From: Pseudomonadaceae bacterium
GTDB taxonomy: Bacteria; Pseudomonadota; Gammaproteobacteria; Pseudomonadales; Pseudomonadaceae
Direction: 5' to 3'
Assembly (NCBI GenBank): GCA_900766265.1
Contig: CAAFUS010000005.1
Coordinates: 62,001 to 126,000, forward strand
DNA length: 64,000 bases
Shown in pieces: positions 7,677-15,935 of this stretch. Each line of letters starts with the position of its first letter. Position 1 is the stretch's first letter. The position numbers and the translations under genes were made by a program. Below the pieces are notes generated by a model. It worked only from the letters and a program-made list of their open reading frames with translations, was not told where the DNA came from and did no database searches.

Positions 7677-8849
7677 TCAGGCTTTGACGCGGCTGGCGAA
7701 ATCGACCAGGTAGCGGTCGGTGATGCGTTGGCGGAGGGTCAGGTCCTCGAGCGGCGGCACCGGGGTGTAGTCGTAGTCCAGGAAGAGCTTGCCGGCCTTG
7801 AGGGTGTCCTTGTCATTGGCCGCTGGGTCGTACCAGCACTCGCCGCCGATCAGGTAGCCGTTGCGGACCAGCTCGCGGAACTTGGCGTTGATGCCCTCGA
7901 CGATGTCGCGCACCAAGCTGGCGTGCATCGGCTTGTCCACCGCCCAAAAGTGCGCCTCGGCCATGGTGTCCGCCAGGACCTGGGCGGTGCGGGTGTAGTT
8001 CTCGAAGGCGAACAGCGGGTCGGCGCTGCAGGTGCGCGAGCCCCAGAAGCGGAAGCCCTCGCGGCGGATCAGGGTGGTTACATCCGCAGCGTTGAGCAGG
8101 CCAGCGTCGGTGGCGGGGTTCTGCAGGTCCCAGTAGATGTCGCGGGACAGCCCCGACACGCCATTGACCGGCACGTTAGACAACGTCTTGTGCCAGCCCA
8201 CCTGCTGGTCCAGCTTCGCACGCAAGCCCAGGGCTCGAGCGACGGCGGCAGCCGGGGCGTCGGCGTTGGTGGCGGTGTCCCAGTTGACGAAGTCCGGCCA
8301 GATCAGCATCAGCTCGCGGGCGCCGAAGCCGTCGCGGTAGGCGATGGCATCGCTCACCGTTTCGCAGTTGTAGGCGTTGGCATAGGCGAAGGCCCGCAGC
8401 TTCTCAGCGATGGCCACCAGCTCGGTGGTCACTGGCAGCGAATCCAGCCCGGGCACGCCGAGGATGCGCGGTTTGACGCCCAGCTGGGCCTCGGCCGCCA
8501 GCAACGCCTTCATGCCGGTGTACTGCCCGCCGGCGGTCACGCCGCCGATGATGTTGGAGGTGGTCTCGGCCTCGCTCTCGCCCTCTTCCACGCGCACCAC
8601 GACCGTGACGGGGCTCGCCTGGTCGGCGATGGCATCCAGGCTACGGGCCAGGGTGCCGCCCTCGCCGGCCTTGCCGGAGGCGGTGAGCACATCGGTGAGC
8701 AGGACGGGCTTGTTCAGCGGAAACGTCAGGGGATCGGCATCGCTGGCGGTGCAGAGCATGCCGACGATGGCGGTGGAAACGGTGCGAATGGGGCGCGTGC
8801 CCTCGTTGATTTCGAGGACGCGGACGCCGTGATGGTATTCGGTCGACAT
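7677..8849 (-). CDS. FI: tail sheath protein gpFI (390 aa)
   Basis: This is the contractile sheath subunit. The start MSTEYHHGVRVLEINEGTRPIRTVSTAIVG is the hallmark of P2 FI-type sheaths, and EGFRFWGSRTCSADPLFAFENYTRTAQVLADT is the conserved C-terminal core. Length matches the P2 sheath (about 396). It is the first gene of a transcription unit: an operator-like dyad lies 83 nt upstream of its start. In some P2-like phages the gap between G and FI holds defence cargo; here it holds only 108 bp. Confidence 0.96.
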   Translation of the reverse strand: MSTEYHHGVRVLEINEGTRPIRTVSTAIVGMLCTASDADPLTFPLNKPVLLTDVLTASGKAGEGGTLARSLDAIADQASPVTVVVRVEEGESEAETTSNIIGGVTAGGQYTGMKALLAAEAQLGVKPRILGVPGLDSLPVTTELVAIAEKLRAFAYANAYNCETVSDAIAYRDGFGARELMLIWPDFVNWDTATNADAPAAAVARALGLRAKLDQQVGWHKTLSNVPVNGVSGLSRDIYWDLQNPATDAGLLNAADVTTLIRREGFRFWGSRTCSADPLFAFENYTRTAQVLADTMAEAHFWAVDKPMHASLVRDIVEGINAKFRELVRNGYLIGGECWYDPAANDKDTLKAGKLFLDYDYTPVPPLEDLTLRQRITDRYLVDFASRVKA

Positions 8850-8931
8850 GCGGGCGGCTCCTGCGGGCGTGTGCCGGATCAGTGAGCCTCAAGGGTGACG
8901 CGCGCGCGCAAGAGCCGGTAGCGGCGGGCCC

Positions 8932-8950
8932 TGTAGGGGCTGCCGCTACA
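8932..8950 (-). promoter_or_regulatory. late-promoter operator-like dyad upstream of FI
   Basis: TGTAGGGGCTGCCGCTACA is a 19-bp near-perfect dyad (one mismatch between half-sites TGTAGGGGC and TGTAGCGGC). On the minus strand a CG-alternating tract (8899-8909) follows after 22 bp. The same combination recurs before V and before P. It resembles the TGT/ACA dyad recognised by Ogr-type activators in P2-like phages. Confidence 0.65.
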
Positions 8951-8957
8951 GCTCGGA

Positions 8958-9560
8958 TCAGGACGCGGCGGGAGGTTCGGGCCACACGACAGCCGCTGGA
9001 TACCCGTCTTGTTGAGTGATGCGATTCAGGCTGATGCGGTACCGCTTCCAGTCGAGCAGTGCGGCCTCCTCCAGGGCAGTGGCTTCGCCGAGATCAACCG
9101 CATCCTGCAGCGGCGCTATCCGCGCGGTGGCCACCGCAAGCCGGCGGTCACGCTCTGCCAGTGCTATCGCGGCGAGTTCTTCCGTAGTCAGCCCCGGAGG
9201 GCTCACCAGAATCGGGAAGCCGTCAGCATCAGCCGCGATAACGAGGCCTTTCCCCTGCCCTGCCTTCAGCTCTGCGTACAACGACTCGGTGATCTCAATC
9301 GCAGCCGGGGGGATGCTGCACGCGGGGTTCTCGACCGTGACCCTGGGGTGCTCGGCTAGCAAGTCTGGTGCGTCCAGCTCCACGACCTCATCGGTTTCGT
9401 TGGTGAACATTTCGGAGATCAACGAGACCGATTCGCCAGGTGCCAGGACGACTCGGATGGTCGGCCGGACCCAGTCGGGGTCCAGAACTTCGATCAGACG
9501 GGCACCATGGACCGCCGACAGGTAGAAGCCAGGCGGCGAACTTGTGAAGTAAACGGACAT
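8958..9560 (-). CDS. G: tail fibre assembly protein (gpG-like, 200 aa)
   Basis: The protein lies directly after the fibre gene. Its C-terminal half has the chaperone-type segment AIALAERDRRLAVATARIAPLQDAVDLGEAT followed by LLDWKRYRISLNRI and the terminal QDGYPAAVVWPEPP. That is the tail fibre assembly (Tfa) signature. The N-terminal half (MSVYFTSSPPGFYLSAVHGARLIEV) is the usual substrate-facing part. The family helps fold or attach the distal fibre and co-varies with it. Confidence 0.85.
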   Translation of the reverse strand: MSVYFTSSPPGFYLSAVHGARLIEVLDPDWVRPTIRVVLAPGESVSLISEMFTNETDEVVELDAPDLLAEHPRVTVENPACSIPPAAIEITESLYAELKAGQGKGLVIAADADGFPILVSPPGLTTEELAAIALAERDRRLAVATARIAPLQDAVDLGEATALEEAALLDWKRYRISLNRITQQDGYPAAVVWPEPPAAS

Positions 9561-9572
9561 GACGGCGCCTCC

Positions 9573-10952
9573 TTAGATAATTCCGAACGAGATGTACGGG
9601 GTATTGGCCGCGCACTGGGTGAAGGTGAATCCGGTGAGTGAGCGGGACGTGATGTTGTCGGTGTCCTGGCCAGAGATCGGGCCGGTGGTCGTCATGATGT
9701 GGCGCACGGTGTATGCAACCGGCAGCGTCACGGACCCACTGACGGCACCCAAGAGGCCCCATTGAATGACCAGATGGCGAATGACGCCGGAGTCGCGGTC
9801 CCGAAACGGGATCGACATGCAGTCGGTTTCTGCTGTACCGCCCGAGCCCAGCACCATTGCTTGCAACGCGGCGGCCGTGAGGTTGCCGGAATGCCAGATG
9901 CGAGAGTCGACGCCAGAGTTGTTGATCCAGCGAGGATCCGTATCGGCACCTAGGTAGAGCGTGGCCGCGTTCACTCCACCCCGGTGCAGGCCAAGGCCGG
10001 GAGCGGACCCGTCGTCAGTGCGAAGCTCCAGCGGCATATCCCCATAGCTGCTGGCAGAGACAGCGCCGGTGTTCTTTCTCAAGACGGTAGCTGCGGTCTG
10101 GAGAGGATTGCTCACGCTGTGCCGCACAAACGAGGCGGGATTGAGGGTGATGTTGGTGAAGGTCAGCGCCGTTGTGCCCAGGGTAATGGACCCGTCGGTG
10201 GTCAACATCCAGATGGTGTCGGCATTGGCGGCACCCTGTTCGACCGCTACCCGCATGCCTGGCGTGACCTTGGCCGCGCTGTCGGCATCGGCAGCGCGGG
10301 CCCAGGCGCCTGCTGCTGCCACATAGATCCCATTGGTCGCGGCCGCCGCCTGGTTCTTCACCAGGACGCGATTGCCGACGGCTACCGAAACGCCATCGAT
10401 CGTCTGCAAGCCACTCAGCACAATCGCGGCGGTTGTAGCCACGCGGACCGACTGCTTGCTGTCCAACTTGGCCAGCTCCGCGGCGACGGTGGTCACGACG
10501 AATTCACGGGTCGCGAGGATCACGCTCGGGTCGATTTTCAGTTGCACGGCAGACGTGCTGCTGACGATCAGCACCATGCGCAGCACCTGGGTGCGGCCGG
10601 AACCCTCCGCCATCTGAGGCTTGTAGCTCGGCGGGCAGTTGCTCACGGCGATCAGGTCGCCCGCCTCGTCGTAGAGGCCCATCTCGCGAATCCAGAAGCC
10701 GCCGGTGGTCTCGGGAATGACCAGCTCGGCGATGATCTGGGAGGCGTTGACCGGGTCAGGCTTCAGTTCGTTCAGGCCGGCCCGGTACTTCTCCGCAACC
10801 AGCGCGGTCTGCTCCCGGGTTGGGGTGGGCAGCACGCCGTTGCCGTCGCCAACCGCCATGCGGCTGATCTGTAGCTGGGTGCCGAGCGCCGCCGCATTGG
10901 CGAGTTTGGCCTCGCCGACGGCGGTCAGGAGTGCGTAATAGGTCTGGCTCAT
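9573..10952 (-). CDS. H: tail fibre protein gpH (459 aa)
   Basis: This fibre binds the host surface. The N-terminal 150 residues (MSQTYYALLTAVGEAKLANAAALGTQLQ through GGFWIREMGLYDEAGDLIAVSNCPP) are the conserved P2 H baseplate-attachment domain. The middle has the repeat-type segment ATTAAIVLSGLQTIDGVSVAVGNRVLVKNQ found in many fibres. The C-terminus contains HLVIQWG followed by a beta-rich tail, typical of gp53-like receptor tips. It is shorter than P2 H (669 aa), suggesting a compact fibre. The start overlaps the stop of I. Confidence 0.92.
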   Translation of the reverse strand: MSQTYYALLTAVGEAKLANAAALGTQLQISRMAVGDGNGVLPTPTREQTALVAEKYRAGLNELKPDPVNASQIIAELVIPETTGGFWIREMGLYDEAGDLIAVSNCPPSYKPQMAEGSGRTQVLRMVLIVSSTSAVQLKIDPSVILATREFVVTTVAAELAKLDSKQSVRVATTAAIVLSGLQTIDGVSVAVGNRVLVKNQAAAATNGIYVAAAGAWARAADADSAAKVTPGMRVAVEQGAANADTIWMLTTDGSITLGTTALTFTNITLNPASFVRHSVSNPLQTAATVLRKNTGAVSASSYGDMPLELRTDDGSAPGLGLHRGGVNAATLYLGADTDPRWINNSGVDSRIWHSGNLTAAALQAMVLGSGGTAETDCMSIPFRDRDSGVIRHLVIQWGLLGAVSGSVTLPVAYTVRHIMTTTGPISGQDTDNITSRSLTGFTFTQCAANTPYISFGII

Positions 10953-11569
10953 GGGTAGACGCTCAGTGTGTCGATGGAATGTTCGGCGCCCGCCAGGAGC
11001 AGCGCCTGGCTGCGGACCTCGATCGGGCCGGGGGCGTAGGGGTAAACGGTGACGGTGTCGCCCTCGACGGCCGAGGCGGCGACGTACACGCTGCCCCGCG
11101 CCTCGAGGGTGATGGCGAGCCCGATGAGGTGGCGGCTTACGGGCTTGGCGTCGTCGATCAGCAGGCTGAGCGACTCGTAGGTCTCCTCCGAGATGCCGCC
11201 CTCAAGAACGCCGATGTCCAACCGGAACGTCCCTGGCTCGCCTACGGGGCTCTCCTGCCACCACTCCCGCACGCGAATCAGGTAGCCCAGTGGCTCGACC
11301 ACGCGGCGCAGCGCACCGATGGTGCCCTTGTGCGCGTGGACGAAGAACGAGGCCTTGATGACCTGACGCTTGACGGTTTCTGGCCAGGCAGGGTCCCAGC
11401 GGTCCACGGAGAACGCCCAGGCGAGGTAAGGCAGCAGGTCGACCGGGCAGCGATCAGGGCTGATGAGGTCGCGGATCGGTACCGGGACACGCTCGATCTG
11501 CGCCAGCGCCTCAGCAGCCAGCTGCTCGAGTTGGCTGGCGTTGGGCGGCAGCAGATGCCGGGCGGTCAT
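10949..11569 (-). CDS. I: baseplate protein gpI (206 aa)
   Basis: The start at 11569 (MTARHLLPPNASQLEQLAAEALAQIERVPVPIRDL) overlaps the stop of J in an ATGA junction and is the right length for P2 I; the frame happens to stay open much further upstream. The CPVDLLPYLAWAFSVDRWDPAWPE block is diagnostic of this tail-fibre-linker baseplate protein. The stop overlaps the start of H. Confidence 0.93.
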   Translation of the reverse strand: MTARHLLPPNASQLEQLAAEALAQIERVPVPIRDLISPDRCPVDLLPYLAWAFSVDRWDPAWPETVKRQVIKASFFVHAHKGTIGALRRVVEPLGYLIRVREWWQESPVGEPGTFRLDIGVLEGGISEETYESLSLLIDDAKPVSRHLIGLAITLEARGSVYVAASAVEGDTVTVYPYAPGPIEVRSQALLLAGAEHSIDTLSVYP

Positions 11570-12483
11570 GCCAGGGCTCCGATGGTCACGCTGGTTGCAG
11601 TGCAATACGGCGCCTGCTCGCGAGTCGCGACGACATCGACCCAGCCGGGCAGCTCGACGCGGCGCACGCCCTCGATGTGCAGTGCGGCATCCAGGGCGGA
11701 GCGGCTGATCTCCATGCCCAGGCGGCGGCGCTGGTTGACCAGTGCCGCGAGTCGGCGCTCCGCGGCGGCGCGGATCGGTTCGGCCTCGGGGCCGACGGTG
11801 TTCAGGTAGAGCACCGCGTCGATGCTGTATTCCAGCACCTCGGCTGACTGGACCGTCAGTCGGTCGCCGACTGGGCGCCGGTCCTCGTCGCTGAGGTAGG
11901 CGGCGACGGTATCGAGCAATGCCTGGTCGGCTGCACCATTGCCCAGCAGGGACTGGACGGTTACGACCACCACGGCCGGCGATGGGCTTTCTGCCGTGGC
12001 ATCGGCCACGCGGCCATCGGCGCTGCGCGCATGGAGGATGTAGCTGTTGCGTGGGCCGGCCGTGCTCAGGCCCTCCCAGGCCATCTGCGCGCGCTCGCGT
12101 AGGCTCTCGTCGGACTCCCATACCGAGGGGGTCGGCGGGACGGTGCTGTTGTCTGCCGGCGAAACCAGCAGGCGCTCGACGTTGACGTTGGCAGCGAGTT
12201 GCTCGAGGTCGGTGCCCTTGGCCTTGGCCAGCATGGTGGCGAGCGCGCCCTCGTTGACCCGCTGACGCCATAGGGTTTCGCGGTAGGCGTTCTCCTGGAG
12301 AAGCTTGGTAAGCGGCTCGGATTCGAGCGCCAGGGTGGCCGCGACCTCTGCCTGCTGCTCGGCCGGCCAGAGACTGATGGCATAGGCCTTGCGCTCGGCG
12401 AGGATCTGCTCGTAGTCGATGGGCTCGACCACCTGCGGATCTGGCAGCTGCGTGAGGTCGATCGGCGTGAACGTGGCGGTCAT
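11566..12483 (-). CDS. J: baseplate wedge protein gpJ (305 aa)
   Basis: This is a baseplate J-type protein of contractile tails. It shows FTPIDLTQLPDPQVVEPIDYEQILAERKA at the N-terminus and then LLQENAYRETLWRQRVNEGALATMLAKAKGTDLEQLAA, both highly conserved. The C-terminus has VRRVELPGWVDVV. Length equals P2 J. It is coupled by 4-nt overlaps to W upstream and I downstream. Confidence 0.95.
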   Translation of the reverse strand: MTATFTPIDLTQLPDPQVVEPIDYEQILAERKAYAISLWPAEQQAEVAATLALESEPLTKLLQENAYRETLWRQRVNEGALATMLAKAKGTDLEQLAANVNVERLLVSPADNSTVPPTPSVWESDESLRERAQMAWEGLSTAGPRNSYILHARSADGRVADATAESPSPAVVVVTVQSLLGNGAADQALLDTVAAYLSDEDRRPVGDRLTVQSAEVLEYSIDAVLYLNTVGPEAEPIRAAAERRLAALVNQRRRLGMEISRSALDAALHIEGVRRVELPGWVDVVATREQAPYCTATSVTIGALA

Positions 12484-12833
12484 GCGGCGGCTCCCAGGCT
12501 GAGCGGGACGCTGAGGTTCTGCGCGGCGTTGCTGTCTACCAGCGTGCCTTCGAGCTCAAGCACGACCTGCCCGGGTCGCTCGCCCAGGAACAGCTGGATG
12601 CGGCTGAGGCGGATGCGGGTCTCCCAGCGCATCAGCGCCATGGCGATGGCGGCGTAGGCCTGCAGCCGGGTGGTGTCGTTGGTCGGCGCGTCGATCAGGT
12701 CCGGCAGCTGGCTGCCGTATTCGCGGCGCATCACGCGCGAGCCGATCGGCGTGGTGAGGATGTCGGCGATGGACTGGGCCAGGTGCTCGGAGCTGGTGAC
12801 CGTGCGGCCGGTGCGGGAAGACATGCCGATCAT
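12480..12833 (-). CDS. W: baseplate wedge protein gpW, gp25-like (117 aa)
   Basis: The start at 12833 (MIGMSSRTGRTVTSSEHLAQSIADILTTPIGSRVMRREYGS) overlaps the stop of V by ATGA. The segment LTTPIGSRVMRREYGSQLPDLID is the gp25/lysozyme-like wedge signature. Length matches P2 W (115). Confidence 0.94.
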   Translation of the reverse strand: MIGMSSRTGRTVTSSEHLAQSIADILTTPIGSRVMRREYGSQLPDLIDAPTNDTTRLQAYAAIAMALMRWETRIRLSRIQLFLGERPGQVVLELEGTLVDSNAAQNLSVPLSLGAAA

Positions 12834-13363
12834 TGCGGCGTCCCGGTGCTGCTTGGGCCGCCCTGGACGCCCCCGTGCACATGGCCGACCAGGCTGATGC
12901 CGGCAGCGATCACGTCGTCGCTGACGGTCACGAGGCCGGCGATATCCACATTGCCCAGGATGCTGACGCCGCCCGGGGCGACGAGCTGGGCCCTTCCGCC
13001 GCCTGGCAGCGTGGCGGTGAGGGTGTGGGTGGCATGGTCGTAATCGATCACGGCCCCGTCCGGGTATTTCCGGCGGCGTAGGGAGGCGCTGTTCCCCGGC
13101 GCCGGACGTTGCTGTGAATACAGGCCGACCAGGGCGATGCCCTGGGCGGGCTCGCCGCTGGGGCTGAGCAGGATGCATTGCTCGCCGACCGTGGGCGGGT
13201 CCCAGTCACTGCTGGCACCGGCGCGCAGGCAGAGCCATGGCAGGTTCGGAATGCGGAGCCCGCCGCTGCTGACGGTGCAGCGCGCAGCCTGATGGTCCAC
13301 CGCGGCGATGGTGCCGAGGCGAATCAGGTTGTCGAGGCGGCGCAAAAGGTCGGTGATGTTCAT
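12830..13363 (-). CDS. V: baseplate spike protein gpV (177 aa)
   Basis: This is the cell-puncturing spike. The N-terminus has an OB-fold-like region (RLGTIAAVDHQAARCTVSSGGLRIPNLPW), and the C-terminus is a beta-helix tail with VGHVHGGV, the HxH pair that binds iron at the spike tip in P2-like phages. Length is slightly below P2 V (211). It begins a transcript unit downstream of an operator-like dyad (13410-13428). Confidence 0.93.
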   Translation of the reverse strand: MNITDLLRRLDNLIRLGTIAAVDHQAARCTVSSGGLRIPNLPWLCLRAGASSDWDPPTVGEQCILLSPSGEPAQGIALVGLYSQQRPAPGNSASLRRRKYPDGAVIDYDHATHTLTATLPGGGRAQLVAPGGVSILGNVDIAGLVTVSDDVIAAGISLVGHVHGGVQGGPSSTGTPQ

Positions 13364-13409
13364 GCCGCCATGCTGGCGGTCGCGCGCGCGTGGCGCATTC
13401 GCTGGGCTG

Positions 13410-13428
13410 TGTAGCGGGTGCCGTTACA
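13410..13428 (-). promoter_or_regulatory. late-promoter operator-like dyad upstream of V
   Basis: TGTAGCGGGTGCCGTTACA matches the dyad before FI at 16 of 19 positions. A CGCGCGCGCG tract (13381-13390) lies 19 bp away on the transcription side, and the V start follows 47 nt from the dyad. Confidence 0.65.
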
Positions 13429-13431
13429 GGG

Positions 13432-13890
13432 TCAGCGCACCAGGTGCTGCAGCAGCTGGTCGCGAATCATCTCCAGATCGTCGTCGCTTAGGCCCAGCAG
13501 CTCACGGCGCTGGTACTGGATATCGGGGGAGTTGCGGCCGGGTTTGTCGCGAAGGCCGTACTGGTGCACGCGGGCGATGCGCGACAGGCGACCGGCGAAA
13601 CCGATGGCGATGCTGCTGGCGTCGCTCTGCAGGCGCAGGTAACGGGCGGTGCGCAGCTTGGCGAACATCTTGCGCTGTTTGATGCGGCCGGCCTTGGCGC
13701 GCAGTTGCTGGCGGGGCTTGCGCGGGGCGTAGGGGCTGCCGTCGGGGTTGCGTTGCGCGCCGATGCGCTGCTGCTGGCGGCGACGCAGTTCGCGGGCGAT
13801 GGTCTGGGTGACCTGGCGGCGTTCCTTGGGCTGCAGCTGGTTGAGCAGCGCGCCGGCCCAATCTTCGAGCGCCTGCAGGTCATCAGCCAT
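13432..13890 (-). CDS. S: tail completion protein gpS (152 aa)
   Basis: This is a neck/tail completion factor of P2-like phages. MADDLQALEDWAGALLNQLQPKERRQVTQTIARELRRRQQQRI and the following QRNPDGSPYAPRKPR block are conserved. The C-terminus has GLRDKPGR and RELLGLSDDDLEMIRDQLLQHL. It overlaps R by 8 nt. Confidence 0.93.
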   Translation of the reverse strand: MADDLQALEDWAGALLNQLQPKERRQVTQTIARELRRRQQQRIGAQRNPDGSPYAPRKPRQQLRAKAGRIKQRKMFAKLRTARYLRLQSDASSIAIGFAGRLSRIARVHQYGLRDKPGRNSPDIQYQRRELLGLSDDDLEMIRDQLLQHLVR

Positions 13891-14368
13891 TGCCGCCCCA
13901 CTCGGCGATCAGCTCGCCATCGGGCGTTTGCACGCGCATGGCCGGTACCTGGAACAATTCGTCGTCCACCACCGGCTCGGCCGGGTGGCTGACCTGCAGG
14001 GTACCGTCATCCATGCGCTTGACGATCACGCGCTCAGTCAGCGGCAGGGTAATGGCGAGGTCTACCTTGCTGTTGTCGAGGATGTCGGCCTCGAATTTGA
14101 TGGCGTCGCGGCCCTTCTCCAGGTTCTCCATCAGCTCGCGCTGGTTGACCAGCACCCAGGCGAACAGCGGGATGGCGACGGCATCCGGATGCCCGGCGAA
14201 GTCCGTCAGGATCAGGTTCAGGGAGTAGCTGTATTCGAACGACAGGCCTGGCGCGGCGGTGCTGCGCATGCTGCCGTTGTCGACGAATACGAGCAGGCGG
14301 TCGGGGTTGCGTTTCAGCTCGGGGATGGCCGCCAGCAGGTGGTCGCGCAGCGATTCGGGTTTTTTCAT
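13883..14368 (-). CDS. R: tail completion protein gpR (161 aa)
   Basis: The protein begins MKKPESLRDHLLAAIPELKRNPDRLLVFVDNGSMRST, the typical P2 R N-terminus. It contains FEYSYSLNLILTDFAGHPDAVAIPLFAWVLVNQ, which is the conserved core. It starts in an ATGA overlap with the end of Rz1 and precedes S, as in P2. Confidence 0.93.
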   Translation of the reverse strand: MKKPESLRDHLLAAIPELKRNPDRLLVFVDNGSMRSTAAPGLSFEYSYSLNLILTDFAGHPDAVAIPLFAWVLVNQRELMENLEKGRDAIKFEADILDNSKVDLAITLPLTERVIVKRMDDGTLQVSHPAEPVVDDELFQVPAMRVQTPDGELIAEWGGNG

Positions 14369-14628
14369 GGCTGATCAGCCCGCGCGTTGTGGTCCACCAC
14401 CAGGTCGACCTTGGCGGCGCACTCGGCCCAGGCGCTCATGAGGTAGTCGCCGTCGTCGCTGAGTTCTCCGTTACTGGCCGGCGCCGCCGGGTTGAGCATG
14501 CAGCGCGTCACGACCGGACAGCCACTGACGGTAACCGTCTGCTCCGGTGATGGCGGGACGTTGGTGCAGGCGGCGAGCAGGGTCAGGCAGAGGCTGAGCA
14601 GCCCATGTCGCATGGGGTGGGTCTTCAT
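14365..14628 (-). CDS. outer-membrane spanin Rz1-like lipoprotein (87 aa)
   Basis: The N-terminus is a lipoprotein signal peptide ending in a lipobox at Leu-Ala-Ala-Cys21, followed by a Pro-containing linker (TNVPPSPEQTVTV). The gene starts inside the Rz-like gene in a different frame and runs 106 nt past its end, the classic overlapping spanin layout. It would form the outer half of the spanin complex that fuses the membranes at the end of lysis. The mature protein has three more Cys, as seen in LysC-type relatives. Confidence 0.85.
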   Translation of the reverse strand: MKTHPMRHGLLSLCLTLLAACTNVPPSPEQTVTVSGCPVVTRCMLNPAAPASNGELSDDGDYLMSAWAECAAKVDLVVDHNARADQP

Positions 14629-14914
14629 GGCGGCGTTCCTTCTTGTGGAGCTGATCGGTGGCGTGGGCCTGGCGCAGGTCGCTGGTGGTTTGCTGCAGGC
14701 GGAGCTGATCGGCGCGTTGCGCGGCCACCTCGGCGCCCAGGCGGACGATGGTGGTGGCCTGGCGGGCGTTGCGCTGTTCGGCGGTTTGCAGGCGCTCGCC
14801 GGCGAGATCCGCGCGGGCCTCGGCGGTGGTGATGCGCTGCTGCTGGGTCCAGATGAGCAGGCAGAGCGCGGCGACCATGGCGAGGCCGTAGAGGAGTTGA
14901 CGGGCGGAGGTCAT
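14471..14914 (-). CDS. inner-membrane spanin Rz/LysB-like (147 aa)
   Basis: The start at 14914 gives MTSARQLLYGLAMVAALCLLIW, a single N-terminal membrane anchor. An Ala/Gln/Arg-rich coiled coil follows (ITTAEARADLAGERLQTAEQRNARQ), which is the i-spanin architecture. The last 55 residues are encoded where Rz1 overlaps and are of low complexity. It is coupled by ATGA to the preceding 68-aa gene. Confidence 0.83.
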   Translation of the reverse strand: MTSARQLLYGLAMVAALCLLIWTQQQRITTAEARADLAGERLQTAEQRNARQATTIVRLGAEVAAQRADQLRLQQTTSDLRQAHATDQLHKKERRHEDPPHATWAAQPLPDPARRLHQRPAITGADGYRQWLSGRDALHAQPGGAGQ

Positions 14915-15117
14915 TGGCGGTACCAGCCGGCGGCGTTCATGGCCGCCTCGTTGAGCTGACGAACTTCGCCGATCAGCACCAGGCAGCGCACACCAGGCAC
15001 TGCGACATGCAGCGCCTCGGCAAACTGCTCGGCCAGCTGTGGCGACGTGTCGGCCGGCAGCTCGAACACGTCGCCGTCCTGGGGGCTGTGCTTGCGGATC
15101 TGCTCGAGGTCGATCAT
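14911..15117 (-). CDS. unknown lysis-cassette protein (68 aa)
   Basis: The sequence MIDLEQIRKHSPQDGDVFELPADTSPQLAEQFAEALH is soluble and acidic, with a beta-strand VRCLVLIGEV in the middle. It lies between endolysin and spanins with 4-nt overlaps on both sides, so it is certainly co-translated. I know no function for it. Confidence 0.8.
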   Translation of the reverse strand: MIDLEQIRKHSPQDGDVFELPADTSPQLAEQFAEALHVAVPGVRCLVLIGEVRQLNEAAMNAAGWYRQ

Positions 15118-15935
15118 GCGGCCCGCTCCTGCTCATGTTCGGCGGCGAACTGGGCATAGGCTCGTTCGAGCTTCACGTCGTAGAGATTCCGGGCGTAGGC
15201 CGGGCCGTTGTAGCGCCGCGCGAACTCAGCCCACTTCTTGCCCTTGAGGGCCTTGTGCAGCGCCGGATCGGTTTCGATGAAGGTCACGAACGCGTCGAGC
15301 TGGGCGGCCTCGCTCAGAGCCATGGTGTCCGCGAAGTGCTGCGCGTCCATGTAGCCGAGGCGCTCCCAGTGGTAGCCCATGATCTGGAACAGGCCCCAGC
15401 TGGCAGATTCCAGCGAGGCGGCGTAGTGGATCTGCGCAGCCTGGGCCAGGCGCTGATGCTCAGCGGTGCCGCCGATGTAGCCGCCGGTCAGCCTGTTGAC
15501 CAGGGTGGGATGCTTCGCGGCCAGTGCATCGGCCTCGGCTGCGCTCAGGCCGTTGGCCTGCAGGCGGGCGTGCATGACGTGGCGCTCGAACAGGATCACC
15601 GGGCGGCCATTTGAGGCAAACCCGTCTCCCATGCTCTCCACCTGGTTGACGGCCATGACGCTGGCTAGCGGCACGCCGAGGCGGTCGGCGGCCTGCTGCA
15701 GGTCTTGCCGTTTGAGGTAGCGCGAGGTGTCGCGCCCGGCGAGCGCAGCCTGGGTTTTCGGGCCGGCAACGCCATCATCCACCAGGCCGATGCGGCGTTG
15801 ATAGGCGCGCACGGCACGTTCGGTCTGCTCACCGAAGTCGCCATCGACGTGGATGTCGAAGCCGGCCAGCTTGAGCGTGGCCTGCAGGTTGCGCACGGCC
15901 AGGCCGCGCGAGCCGTTGGTGAGAAGCGCGCTCAT
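15114..15935 (-). CDS. endolysin: peptidoglycan-binding domain plus N-acetylmuramidase (273 aa)
   Basis: The start at 15935 overlaps the holin stop (ATGA) and gives MSALLTNGSRGLAVRNLQATLKLAGF. Residues of about 8-65 are a PG_binding_1 domain (GFDIHVDGDFGEQTERAVRAYQRRIGLVDDG). Residues of about 85-265 are an N-acetylmuramidase of the DUF3380 type, with Glu100 in NQVESMGDGF as likely catalytic acid and the ASWGLFQIMGYHWERLGY block. There is no signal peptide, so release depends on the holin. Confidence 0.9.
   Translation of the reverse strand: MSALLTNGSRGLAVRNLQATLKLAGFDIHVDGDFGEQTERAVRAYQRRIGLVDDGVAGPKTQAALAGRDTSRYLKRQDLQQAADRLGVPLASVMAVNQVESMGDGFASNGRPVILFERHVMHARLQANGLSAAEADALAAKHPTLVNRLTGGYIGGTAEHQRLAQAAQIHYAASLESASWGLFQIMGYHWERLGYMDAQHFADTMALSEAAQLDAFVTFIETDPALHKALKGKKWAEFARRYNGPAYARNLYDVKLERAYAQFAAEHEQERAA

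Noticed and set aside
7623..8885. 420-codon plus-strand frame opposite the sheath gene
   Set aside because: The product is a Val/Gly/Ala/His-rich pseudo-protein typical of antisense frames in high-GC genes; the sheath protein opposite is certain.
10949..12271. 440-codon version of the gpI gene
   Set aside because: Only the last 206 codons match gpI; the upstream part is the out-of-frame reading of J. The start at 11569 fits the ATGA coupling.
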